A stretch of DNA of 64,000 nt, taken from the NCBI GenBank assembly GCA_949987705.1, contig OX465283.1, forward strand, positions 156,193,850 to 156,257,849. The letters run 5' to 3'. The translations under genes and the position numbers were made by a program. Source of the DNA: Thereva unica (taxonomy: Eukaryota; Arthropoda; Insecta; Diptera; Therevidae). Below the pieces are notes generated by a model. The model was not told the DNA's origin and did no database searches. It worked only from the letters and a program-made list of their open reading frames with translations. This document shows, one piece after another, positions 8,801-18,114 of the stretch (position 1 is the first letter of the stretch; each line of letters opens with the position of its first letter).

Positions 8801-11323
8801 GGAAATAAAGTCTTTCAAGAATCAGACGTCATACAAACTGATAAAATTCTTGGTCTGTGGTGGCTGACAAGCGAAGATAAATTTACGTTTGTAAAAAAAT
8901 ATACCAAAGTTGATCCTGCAGTATTAAATGGAACTAGAATGCCAACGAAACGTGAGTTGTTACAAATGCTAATGTCAGTTTTCGATCCTTTAGGGTTTCT
9001 TGCACACTATCTTGTGAGATTAAAGATAATACTCCAGGATGTGTGGAGAACGTCAGTTGAGTGGGACGAGACGATACCTTTGCATCTCCAGAAGAAGTGG
9101 CAGCAATGGTTACAAATTCTTCCGACCATTGAAGATGTTAGGATTCCTCGATGCTACTCTCCGTTGATATCCGGTATAAATACTTGCGAAATAGAATTAC
9201 ACACCTTTGTTGATGCGAGCCAAGAAGCAATGTCAGCAGTGTCGTACTTAAGGGTATCCGATGGTTCAAAAATTACTGTAACTCTAGTTGGGGCTAAGAC
9301 CAAAGTTGCGCCAAAGAAACCTATGTCAATACCTAGACTTGAACTGCAAGCTGCTATTATTGGCGCGCGATGGGCAGATATAGTGTGCAAAGGACAGAAA
9401 TTGAATATAAATCAAAGAGTATTTTGGTCAGATTCTAAAACGGTTTTATGTTGGCTTAGGTCAGAAGCAAAACAATATAAGCCCTTTGTTATGTATCGTG
9501 TTGCTGAAATATTAGAGCTTACCAAGGAAAGAGAATGGCGTTGGATCTCGACTAAAGAAAACGTAGCTGATGAGGCGACAAAGTGGCAAAAATCTCCAGT
9601 TATTGAAGATGACAGTCGATGGTTTTCTGGTCCAAATTTTCTTAAGCAGTCTAAAGAAGACTGGACTAAGGAATCTAGTGAAGGCGTCGATTATTCAGAT
9701 CAAGAGCTGCGTCCAAGTTATGCAATGATAATTAAAAAAGAAAATCTGAATGTTGTCAACTTCGAGCGTTTTTCCAAATGGAGTCGTCTGCTACGAACAA
9801 TAGCATGGGTCTGCAGGTACTTTACTAATCTCAAACTTAAGTCACAAAAGGCTAGTTTACTATCATCTGAGTTGTCTTCACAAGAATTAAAGCAGGCCCA
9901 AGGAATACTAATTCGACTGGTACAAAAACAATCGTACGGGAATGAAATGCTTCTTTTAAAACAAAATAAATCTTTGCCAAATTCCAGCAAGATATCTAAA
10001 TATTCTCCTTATGTTGACAATGATGGGGTACTGAAGATGAAAGGAAGACTTGATAACGCCCCTTTTGTGGACACTTGTGTAAAAAGACCCATTATAATGC
10101 CTAAAGAGAGCCGAGTAACTTATTTAATAGTGCATTCTTACCACGAAAAGTTTCATCATTGCTCTTACGAAACGGTCATAAATGAGGTGAGGCAAAACTA
10201 TTGGATACCTAGTTTAAGAACACTCGTCAAGTCGATTCGCTACAATTGTAATAGATGCAAAATAAATCGTGCTAAGCCGGAATGTCCTGAAATGGCTCCT
10301 CTTCCAATGGAGCGAGTGGCTGCGTTTACTCGCCCCTTCACTTATGTAGGCGTCGACTACTTTGGGCCTGTTAACGTTACGGTTGGCCGTAGAACAGAGA
10401 AACGATGGGGAGTTCTCTTTACATGCTTATCAATAAGAGCCGTTCACTTGGAGATTGCGCATTCCTTAAGTACTGATTCCTGTATAATGGCAATCAGAAA
10501 TTTTATTGCCCGGCGTGGGACACCAAAGATATTTTATTCTGATAACGGCACCAATTTCAAGGGTGCTGAGAGCGAACTTCGTGAAGCCTTCAAGAAAATT
10601 AACAAAAGTTCGTTTGAACAGAGCTTTAATACTGTCGAAACAGAGTGGAAATTCATTCCACCGTCATCTCCACATATGGGTGGAAGTTGGGAGCGCTTGG
10701 TGGCGGCTGTGAAGAAAGTGCTTTACCATATTTGTCATCATCAACAACGTTTTCAAGATGAAAATCTTCGTTGTTTTTTAATGGAAGTAGAGGCAATCAT
10801 TAATGCTCGTCCATTGACACATGTATCACTTGAGATAAGCGATTCAGAAGCGCTTACACCTAATCATTTTTTGTTGGGTTCCTCAGATGGAAGAAAATTA
10901 CCAGGGGAGTTCAATCCAGAGGATCTCTTTCTTCGAAAAGGCTGGAGAATGTCACAGCAGCTAGCCAATGTATTCTGGAAAAGATGGCTCTTCGAATATC
11001 TACCTACTTTAACCCGCCGAGGCAAGTGGTTCCAGCAAACTCGTAACTTACAAATAGGTGATGTGGTTATAATAGTAGATGGAACTCTACCTAGAAACAC
11101 ATGGCCTAAGGGTATCGTGGTGGATGTAATGCGAAGTAAAGATGGCCAGGTACGTCGCGCAACAGTCAAAACAATGAAGGGGATTTACGTAAGACCTGCG
11201 GTGAAATTAGCTGTTCTGGATGTAAGAAGTGAGGACGAATCTTCAAGTCGTCTCACCGAGGGGGAATGTGACGAACAGAGTAGGCCGATGCAGGAAATTA
11301 ATAAAAATGACAAAATTCAGTAG
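5846..11323 (+). CDS. BEL/Pao Gag-Pol polyprotein with N-terminal PHD finger
   Basis: 1825 codons, uninterrupted. Domains in order: a PHD-type C4HC3 finger with C5, C8, C19, C22, H27, C30, C44, C47 and the usual Trp before the last Cys pair; a charged helical stretch at about 100-150; the DUF1759-like gag core at about 190-340; a C-x2-C-x3-H-x4-C knuckle at 400-412 and further Cys/His clusters to about 465; a DUF1758 retropepsin with active-site Asp 515 in the DDGS form typical of BEL; reverse transcriptase with YVDDF at 930-934; a Peptidase_A17 region; RNase H with FVDAS at 1121; an integrase H2C2 finger near 1430; the catalytic triad D1504, D1566, E1616; and a DUF5641-like C-terminus. The first ATG after the LTR opens the PHD finger directly, supporting that start. 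The ORF ends about 19 codons inside the 3' LTR. It probably makes the particle, replicates its RNA and integrates the DNA. It looks functional. Confidence 0.96.
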   Translation: MENSCKKCERSDDEEMVQCDSCDDWFHYSCVGVGNEVADQDWSCSTCLKTRDLNKTVVHQSTLTSPKRIGTNEPQPQSTPKAASIRSSVISSGKTKIDLELRRLKEERSLKQQCLKQQLQLDKEYLKKKYEILAQGEEVSQDDESVNSITIGNMRTEEWLKNIDRPASKQPLYKVQKLSGNQLSARSFLNKDLPIFSGRPEEWPMFISAFENSTSACGFSDTENLVRLQRCLRGKALESVRSLLLMPATVTEAIETLRVLYGRPEYIINSLINEVRKAPIPKLDKLDTLINYAIIVKNLCATIKASNLQGHFNNPLLRQELVEKLPSTIKLNWAMYSSRKEEVDIEAFSIWLYDLAIATTAVSSSHLTNDQFTKDRRTTSFTPRVLNTHQQSNNEVEGLCCVCKRDHEVKNCQQFLALSLKEKWSIIRKLKICKCCLKKHHFSKCQLNERCSIEGCQAKHNPILHDSANNWSTIAQSTVGYHELRHHKTNLPLFRIVPVSVYGNGVTLNIFALLDDGSSVTLMDERLVKRLNLNGVREELCLKWTGDTTKLETDSQRVSLKLSSTKQDSRLYTIHNVRTVGNLNLPKQTLLRDEIIKDYTYLKDVPFEPYKEVTPLLLIGIDNGKLGLPLKIIERKWTEPVATKTRLGWVIGGGCNIRKSDNSSVYQSYEACKCCKELHQMVKDYLEINPTQTLEPSYASKEEKVAIELLKDTTKPANGRYESGLLWRSYDFKLPDSYGMALKRLQCLEKRSRQEPTLLNQLNEQIDELVNKGYARKLSLVEQNKVHNRIWYLPVFIVRNPNKPNKVRLVWDAAATVNGISLNTLLYKGPDQVTPLINVLLRFRERKVAVCGDIKEMFHQIQVKEDDQHMQRFLWRRGEVSRIPDIYVMQVLTFGASCSPSIAQYVKNINAQTFSKQYPQATEAIIDCHYVDDFLISVDTAEEAIRLSNEIKFIHSKAGFIIHNWLSNDPKVLKELANGRTELAKGNKVFQESDVIQTDKILGLWWLTSEDKFTFVKKYTKVDPAVLNGTRMPTKRELLQMLMSVFDPLGFLAHYLVRLKIILQDVWRTSVEWDETIPLHLQKKWQQWLQILPTIEDVRIPRCYSPLISGINTCEIELHTFVDASQEAMSAVSYLRVSDGSKITVTLVGAKTKVAPKKPMSIPRLELQAAIIGARWADIVCKGQKLNINQRVFWSDSKTVLCWLRSEAKQYKPFVMYRVAEILELTKEREWRWISTKENVADEATKWQKSPVIEDDSRWFSGPNFLKQSKEDWTKESSEGVDYSDQELRPSYAMIIKKENLNVVNFERFSKWSRLLRTIAWVCRYFTNLKLKSQKASLLSSELSSQELKQAQGILIRLVQKQSYGNEMLLLKQNKSLPNSSKISKYSPYVDNDGVLKMKGRLDNAPFVDTCVKRPIIMPKESRVTYLIVHSYHEKFHHCSYETVINEVRQNYWIPSLRTLVKSIRYNCNRCKINRAKPECPEMAPLPMERVAAFTRPFTYVGVDYFGPVNVTVGRRTEKRWGVLFTCLSIRAVHLEIAHSLSTDSCIMAIRNFIARRGTPKIFYSDNGTNFKGAESELREAFKKINKSSFEQSFNTVETEWKFIPPSSPHMGGSWERLVAAVKKVLYHICHHQQRFQDENLRCFLMEVEAIINARPLTHVSLEISDSEALTPNHFLLGSSDGRKLPGEFNPEDLFLRKGWRMSQQLANVFWKRWLFEYLPTLTRRGKWFQQTRNLQIGDVVIIVDGTLPRNTWPKGIVVDVMRSKDGQVRRATVKTMKGIYVRPAVKLAVLDVRSEDESSSRLTEGECDEQSRPMQEINKNDKIQ
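11258..11266 (+). promoter_or_regulatory. Polypurine tract of the BEL element
   Basis: GAGGGGGAA lies directly against the first base of the 3' LTR, the expected place for the plus-strand DNA primer. It is inside the coding frame. Confidence 0.75.
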
Positions 11324-11543
11324 GCCAATCGAGCGAGTAATTTTGAAGTCGCAAGACAAAAGAGGATAGGAAAGAAAAAAATAATTAATTAAAGATATTA
11401 TATTGAATTTGAATTTGTTTGTTGTTTAATGGATAATTAAACTTTAATTGTAAATTTAAATAAAAAAAGAATTAACAATTTCCTGTCTTTTTTAATTTGT
11501 CACGTACTATCAAACGCTCGATTAGTAATTTCGCGAAGTGACA
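11267..11543 (+). repeat. 3' LTR of the BEL/Pao element
   Basis: Identical copy of 5497-5773. Its first part encodes the last 18 residues of the polyprotein and the stop codon TAG at 11321. Confidence 0.95.
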
Positions 11544-11547
11544 AGGT

Positions 11548-12012
11548 GATGGCAGTAAAATGGCTAGGGAACTGGTATAATAAGAAAAGAAACAAAGAAA
11601 AGAAAAGAGCCTCTGGCCTGGTATTCGGTCCTGTATGCTCTATTTTTTCCATTAAACAAAAACCCCGGTGAATCAAATATTTAAGAATGCAATTTTTACT
11701 ACAAATTGGTCTAATTTAGACCTTTATTACAGAGGGTTGTTTGGTATTATATTTTTGGGAATTAAATATGGTAAGTGCCGGAGTTGTACATAGAATATGG
11801 GCCACAAATAAAATAATCAAGAACGGCTTGGGTGCTTCACTGTAGGTCATAAAAAATTTAGTGAAAACTTAGTCAGGATTGAAACTAATGTTGGGATTAA
11901 TTCAATCAATAACAGGATAGGTTTCGCTGTAAGTTTGTTGATAACAATGTTTTTCGAGTTCTTTAACGCGGCTAGCGTGTGGGGTGAGTTGGAAGAAATC
12001 GTCTCGTTAAGG
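11548..12012. other. No recognised gene
   Basis: AT-rich flank of the BEL insertion. It contains a small palindrome near 11708, GGTCTAATTTAGACC, related to the motif clustered at 16.1-16.8 kb. Confidence 0.5.
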
Positions 12013-12480
12013 TTTTTTTTTTTATGTGAAAGACTAGAGTCTCAGGAAAGGCCCTTTATACTGTCGACAATCTATTTTCTTCGTATAGAGTGTGCAATGT
12101 CGAACAGCAGCTCTAGTCGGGGAAGAAAGGAACTGCCACAACCTACCCGCGATATTTTTTTTTAGTCCACCTACTTCCAACCATTACTATTGCGACTTTG
12201 ACATCGGGGCATCGAGAAACTACTCGCTGGAGTGTTATGCCTCCTGAAACGAGTTGAATCTCATCAACCAACCAATGTCATGCGCTTTGGCGGAGCGGGG
12301 AAAGGCTAAGGAAGGCTATGACAGGAGGGAACAGGAATGTAAAGAGGGAAGAAGAAAGAAGGAAAGTTATGTAGGTGAGAAAGTGGAAAAGGCGAAGGAC
12401 CATGGGGCTGGCCGGGAATCGAACCCGGGACCTCTTGGATAGTAGCCAGACGCCTTACTCCCTAAGCTACCGAGGCCCCC
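12013..12480 (-). mobile_element. Full-length tRNA-derived SINE
   Basis: The right end is the reverse complement of a tRNA-like head (about 12404-12480). On the minus strand it begins GGGGCCTCGGTAGCTTAGGG (A-box part) and contains the B box GGTTCGATTCC in good form. About 390 bp of unrelated body and a terminal A-run (T-run at 12013-12023 on plus) follow. At about 468 bp it is long for a SINE. The flanks GTTAAG and CGTAAG may be a decayed target duplication. Copies occur at 31112, 42643 and 51421, and tail pieces at 5338 and 36108. Confidence 0.88.
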
Positions 12481-12660
12481 ACGTAAGAAAATGCAGTATT
12501 CTGGTTATATGTGCGTGCGAGTATCGATTCCAGTATGCAATTTACGAACTAACGAAATCAGAATGCAGTGTTTTTCTGTAGAAATTTTAACTAATTTGCA
12601 CCGATAGCTATAGGAAGAAATGGTGATTATCGAGGATAGAGGCTTACGCTTTCTTATTGG

Positions 12661-13394
12661 GGCTGTCCTTAAATTACGTAACGCTAAATTTGATGATATT
12701 CGATACCCCGCCTCCCCCCTATAACGGAACCGTAACGGGAAGCCAAACCCCCCTGAAAAATTACGTAACGCTGCAGTTAACCGCCCCCATTCAAGTTTCT
12801 GAATATGACGAAAAGAAAATTACTTTTTTTGCAAATACACGTTGAAAAACAAATTGTGTTTTTTTAATGTAGTTCTTTTATCGAGTTCATTAAAAAAACG
12901 ACAAGGGAATATGTTTCTAAAAAATCAATTATTTGTTATAAATTTGCTCTCATCACTTTCCTGTTGTTTTTATTTTTAAATTACGTCTTCCCGACCCCCG
13001 AAAGTATGCAGCATTCCGAAAAGAAAGGGAAATTTTCAAAACCTCGATAGAGACCCCGATAAAACCTGGGTCTTCAGATTTGTATGGGGAAGAACTATAT
13101 AGTTCATTAAAAAACAAGGCTTTTGTTTCAATTTGTTAATTGCTTTTATTTGTTCGTTTTTCCAAGAATGGATTAGAAGAAATTTTCGATTCTTATAATA
13201 TTCTTATTCTTCTTGATTCTTATAATAAATCCTGAAAACTCGGTTGAAATTTTTCATTGTCTAATGAATTAGAATCTCAAAACTTGTGTTACATAACACT
13301 GATATTGACACCCCCATACCCCCTTGTAACGCTTAGTAACGCTGCTCCAGACCCCCACCCCCCTCTCTGAGCGTTACGTAATTTAAGGACAGCC
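12661..13394. mobile_element. Non-autonomous element with perfect 25-bp terminal inverted repeats
   Basis: Starts GGCTGTCCTTAAATTACGTA and ends with the exact complement, TACGTAATTTAAGGACAGCC. The word ACGTAACGCT or a near copy recurs inside both ends (12764-12773, 13327-13350). No coding potential. The flanks show no convincing target duplication, so I do not assign a superfamily. Confidence 0.85.
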
Positions 13395-13429
13395 TCTTGC
13401 AATGAATGGAATCTCTCTCTATCTGTGTC

Positions 13430-14165
13430 TTTTTAAACGCTTTATATTAGCTTCATCTGTATCTTGTATCTTGTGTGTAAACAAATCTAGCAACTTAACA
13501 CGGGTGTCAAACGAAAAGGCATCATAAGTAGAATACAGTAGGCTATGTCGTTAGATTCACGGCGGCCACCTCAAGAGGGCGGGTTACCATTTTCTTCGAC
13601 ACGGGTATCAAATGAAAGGGTATGATAAGTAGAACACCCTAAGCAATATAATATACTCAATAAATCGTTAACTCCATGGCGTCCATCTCAAGAGGACGGA
13701 TTACCATTTTCTTCACAACCCCGTCGACATGGGTATCAATTGAAAAGGCATCATAAGTAGAATACAGTAGGCTATGTCGTTAGATCCATGGCGGCCACCT
13801 AAAGAAAGCGGGTTAACATTTTCTTCAGAACCACTTCGAGATGGGTATCAAATGAAAGGGTTTGATAAGTAGAACACCATAAGAAACATAGTATACTCAA
13901 TATATCGTTAGGTCCATGGCGGCCGTCTCAAAAGCTTAGATTCCGTTTTCTTCACAACCCCTTCGACATGGTTATCAAATGAACGGGCATTATAAGTAGA
14001 ATGCAATAGGCTATACCGTTAGATCCATAGCGGCCATCTGAAGGGGCGGACTACCACTTTATGCACAGCACCTTCGACATGATATCAAGTAAAATAATAA
14101 ATAAAATATACAGATTTTATTGGGAGTTTTATTCGCAGTTGTACAAAAATCGTAAGGAACTTCGT
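13430..14165. repeat. Dispersed repeat with alternating 112/128-bp tandem units
   Basis: Six units start at about 13502, 13603, 13731, 13843, 13970 and 14081, each opening with GGGTATCAAATGAAA or a variant. Spacings alternate (101, 128, 112, 127, 111), and the units alternate between two subtypes, so the higher-order unit is a dimer of about 240 bp. The left shoulder (13436-13500) matches 61490-61560, and a short hairpin AGGAAC-TTC-GTTCCT lies at about 14155. A Helitron-like non-autonomous element is possible but unproven. Confidence 0.7.
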
Positions 14166-16117
14166 TCCTGACGGAGGTCCCATGACCGCACCTGTATTTT
14201 TTTTTGAGTTGAAGATGATGGTGTACTTTTCAACGACGATTTATTCTTACTTAAGGATTAAGATCCCCTTACCTGTGGATTAAGAAAACTCAGTCGCATT
14301 GTAATAAATTTTCGCTCAAGCAATTGGATGCGGATTTTAACTCGTGCTCTGTACTTAAGTATAATGCCATAAATAGAACTTTTCTTGATCTATGGCAGAA
14401 TATCTGGCAAATCCCATTTACGATATTGCTCAATTCCCTAAAGTTTTGTGAAAACATTAATAAATTTTTGGACAAGGGCAACCAACAAACATGGATCATG
14501 AAAAGTCCATCTATATAGCTTCATGAACCCGCTGACATCATCCATCGCAGGCCGTTATTTTAGTACCATCACATCCTCCTTTTTAGTCAAATATACATAA
14601 ATAAAAAATCGCTCGTTTCGCATCATTTGATTGGATAATTGCCATTCAGCTTTAAAAAATGCGCAGCCGAGATTATGGACGTCAGCTGTCCATTAATTAG
14701 TGACGCAAAAAAAAATATATGTCTAATCAGAATTTTATATTAAACTTTTCTGAGAACTGATTTTAGACCATATTTTTTCTTAAATGGTTCAATTGTTTCG
14801 CGTACTAAGTTGTATGGTGGTAGATGGTTAAGAAAGAAACATCAAGATGAGGAGCACGGGGGTTGAGGGCATATGTTTCCCCATAACATAACCCCAGTGG
14901 GAAAAGAACAAAAATGCCGCCGGTTGCAAATCAAAAATTGGGACTAGAGAGGAGCCCCAAAGACCCGAAAATAATTTCCATAATTTCTGGTTGGTATCAA
15001 TTTTTTTTGGGGCCAAGATTTTTAGAGCTCTCGATCTCCTTTGCCCGGAGATTGGGGCAAAGGGGGTACATTCGGGGATTGAGGCCAGAGCAGCTGCCTT
15101 TAAGATGGATCTTTCAATTCGTTGTAGGTTCACACAAATTTGCTCCAAGGTCAGAGTTGGGTCTTCGCAAGTTTTTTATGGAAGTGAAAATGCGACGCAT
15201 TTAAGATATATGCCACAAACTCTATATGGGGATCGTTACGGAAGACGACAAGTAGTGGACAACAGCGGACCGATTGAAGCCTTAAATTAGGCACCCCTGA
15301 CTTGGGTGCTTCAGTGGTTATGCAATTCACAAATAGGAAGTCGTTGATATGGAATCTCTCGTGTTTTTTTTTATTTTTTATACCCCACGAAAAAAGGGTA
15401 CAACAAAAGGCCCCACGATTTAATCGCGACGTAGTTATGCAACTTGGACTGTGTCCCCCGGAAATATTAAGACGAATTTAATGGGATGAAGAAGTTTTTC
15501 AAAAAATTTATTTACGAATTAAATTAAGACTGAAAAAAAAAAACAAAAATAAAAATTAATATAACTCCAGGCGGCGGCACAAGTGTAGAGCTCGTTATTT
15601 ATTTTAGTTAACCCTTCCCTATTACCAAAACCCGAGTTCGTTCCTTCTTAACCCTTTTATGATGTCAGCTAATTTTTTTTCTGGCCTCGTTTTTTTCGGG
15701 GGGGTTTTAATTGGCTTCGCTCAGTTGGGCGTTGTTATTTTTTCCTTGTTTGTAACGAATTGTCCCCAAGGGAAAATTCAGTGGAGCGGATGAAGTATTA
15801 TTGGGCAGGGTTTTTTTGCGGGCTTGTTTTTATCTTGTTTTTTTTCTGCCTTTCTGGGGCTTAAACATTCCTTTGTAATACTTTTTGAATTGGTCCTTTT
15901 GAAAGGGGAAAAAATGGGGTTCGATAGGTAAAAATTAGAAACCAATTAAAATCACCAGGGAACTTTTTTAATTACTTTTGTACTTGATATCGTTGGATTT
16001 AATTAGAATTACATAATTTAGTTTTTTTTTGTTGTGGGTAAGATGATTTTTAGTTTTTTGTTTAGTCCTTTTTGGATATTTTACGTTACTGTGTTATATG
16101 TATACGCATATGTAGGA
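14166..16117. other. No recognised gene
   Basis: AT-rich non-coding sequence. 14900-15290 is richer in GC but shows no protein family I recognise. Homopolymer runs are common at 15360-15850. Confidence 0.5.
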
Positions 16118-16777
16118 TTTAGACCAATTTTTAAAAATTATTGTATTTTTTTACTCGATAAATAAACTGAAGTACTTAGTCTTGACATTTAGACCATTTA
16201 ACTGAAATTTTAAAGATATTTTTTTATTTATAAATTATAGCAACTTAACCTAATAAATTAGTTTAGACCAAATGCAAACTAACAAATGTGTACAACTAAT
16301 TCAGTTTAGACCATTTTAAATATGTAACTAATACAGTAGGAATTCCTCCTCTTATTTCTTTAAAAACAAAGTAACCTTATAAGGTACTCTGCAAAATATC
16401 GTTATATTTTAAATTGGTCTAAAAATTATTTTTGTACAATTTAATAATTTCATCCTGGAAATCGAATTATTTATAGAAAAATTAATATCGAATTTCACTA
16501 ATTTAATGAGAGTACTATCTTCTGGTTTAAAATGAAAGAAAATAGCCTACCAATAACGTTATCAATTTCAGATTCAATTTGTTAAGAAATTTGGTCTAAA
16601 GTGACATACATTTTACCCATTATAAGTTCTAGTATAATCCATTCTATCAGTCCTTGCTGGATATAGAATAAAAACTGATGGAATGCTGTTTTTTGATTAA
16701 TCAAAAATTATTCTTTAAGATGGATGAGATGTAATAAAAATATTCACCAAAATTGTGTTATTGAAATTTGGTCTAAA
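16118..16777. repeat. Cluster of the 9-mer TTTAGACCA in inverted arrangement
   Basis: Exact TTTAGACCA starts at 16118, 16188, 16262 and 16305, followed by its exact complement TGGTCTAAA at 16415, 16592 and 16769. Four forward then three reverse copies in 660 bp resembles subterminal transposase-binding repeats of a DNA transposon, although I could not define terminal repeats. Confidence 0.6.
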
Positions 16778-16984
16778 ACACATAAACTTCATAATCTCAT
16801 GTATAGCACTCAAATGAATCAAAGTACGCCTGAGCAAAAACTTTACTTTTCAAAATGCAGCCCACGCATAGGTACGTATCATTAAAAAACACCCCGAATA
16901 GTCCAAAAGAAGCACAATACGCTCACAATTTTTCTAGATTAAATGGAGCCAAATTGGAGATTTAAGAAATTGTATAGGATGAAG

Positions 16985-17116
16985 AAGTTTTGGTGACCAT
17001 AAAGGATGCCATTGGCATACTCAGTAGACCGGGTTTCTCTTTTGATTTTGCGTAGGTCAAGCAGCATTGGAGGGAACTAGAACTTAGTTGGAGGACCTTT
17101 TGGTAGATAAAACGAC
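16985..17116 (+). repeat. 5S-rRNA-like repeat (5S pseudogene or SINE3-type head)
   Basis: The segment with GACCATAAAGG, GACCGGGTTTCTC, GTCAAGCAGCATTGGAG, ACTTAGTTGGAGGACC and TTTTGGTAGA follows the order of 5S rRNA: 5' helix, the AAGCAGCGT(C/T)GGG A-box region, TTAGTACTTGGATGGGAGACC, then the 3' part. It is too diverged to be a functional gene. Related copies lie at 26690 and 47425. Confidence 0.55.
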
Positions 17117-17520
17117 ACTCGCGTTTGGAATGGTCAATAAGATATGTATGATAATTCATATCTGTAACAGGGGCGTGCATAAGTGAAAGATTTTTTTTGG
17201 TCTTTTGTGCCTATAGCGATAGCGTGTATGCTTGTATTTTTTAATATTTACATCCGAAGCGGGAGCGTTCCATAATAGTACCGTGCGCATTTGTTCGCTA
17301 AACGTGCTAGCTTCTAAAAATATAAGTACGTTAATATACCAACTAAAAAAATAAGCACCATAAGGGCACTTCAAGTGAACTTGCATCATGCCAAAAGAGC
17401 ATCCTCCAACTTGTGGAAGGCATTCATGGAGAGGCATGGTACCTTTGCTCTTATTCAGATGCCTTGGGCCTTGGGCAACCACCAGCTCAAATAAACTATT
17501 ATAAGATCGGCGAGCCTACT
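17117..17520. other. Flank of the 5S-like repeat, no recognised gene
   Basis: Non-coding. It shares words such as TATAGCG-AGCGT with the sequence after the 47425 copy, so the repeat family may extend into this stretch. Confidence 0.4.
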
Positions 17521-18060
17521 CTTTTAAGAAGCAATCGTGTCAGTCATATCTCAATTATTGACTTTCATTAGCGGTGGCAAATCGGCTTCCAGGAAATCGT
17601 CCGCTTACTTTCCTGGGATGCAGCAATAGTGCCACCCCAGGAGGTTCAAGAACTGATAGATTTCTGTCGCAAAATGCACCAAGAATTCGTCATCGGCTGT
17701 GATGGAAATGCTCACTACTCCATTTGGGGGTAGTACCGATGTAAACGAAAGAGGTGAGTGTCTCAGAAGAGGGGCTTCACCTCACCCATACTAGCATGCT
17801 TCTCTCCGATAGGATTGAAAACTGGCGTTTCTGGACCGTCTGCATATTAGGTTCGACATTGGTGGCCCAAGTCTAAGCAGGTTACGTCAATCCCCGACTG
17901 CAGCAACCTGCAACGGCTCTCTTGCCAATCTATTACCAGAGCTATGCGGACCAAGTAATCATTGGATTGACCCCATTGAATATCTTCATATAGAAATCCG
18001 CCGTTATAAGTGCCTTGAGAATTCAGATCCCATAAAACTGGCCCTATATAGTTAAGGGAC
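17521..18060 (+). pseudogene. LINE endonuclease remnant
   Basis: Reading from about 17631, the translation runs VPPQEVQELIDFCRKMHQEF, then IGCDGNAH and SIWG. This is the APE-type endonuclease signature of Jockey/I-superfamily LINEs (usually GCDANAHH..WG). A one-base shift at about 17728 is needed to continue into STDVNERGE, and the later HIRFDIG fits the end of the domain. The active-site Asp and His neighbourhood is visible, but frameshifts and stops make it inactive. No reverse transcriptase follows, so it is a fragment. Confidence 0.8.
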
Positions 18061-18114
18061 GCATGGATATTCTAAACAATATGCTAAATATTTCCATTTA
18101 CCGCGTATTCGACC

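Larger units (their letters stand above)
5497..11543 (+). mobile_element. Complete BEL/Pao LTR retrotransposon
   Basis: A 6047-bp element bounded by identical 277-bp direct repeats starting TGTGACG and ending GTGACA. It is flanked by the 4-bp duplication AGGT at 5493-5496 and 11544-11547. It contains one uninterrupted Gag-Pol ORF with the BEL/Pao domain order (gag, zinc knuckles, protease, reverse transcriptase, RNase H, integrase). Intact coding plus LTRs identical by eye indicate recent insertion. No env-like ORF follows the integrase. Confidence 0.96.

Noticed and set aside
12404..12480. Functional tRNA genes at the GGTTCGATTCC sites (also 43060-43132, 51421-51496, 31265-31340)
   Set aside because: The anticodon arm does not pair properly, and each copy continues into a shared body with an A-tail or is truncated. 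They are SINE heads.
16985..17116. A working 5S rRNA gene
   Set aside because: The helices carry too many changes and no T-run terminator sits at the right place. Called a 5S-like repeat only.
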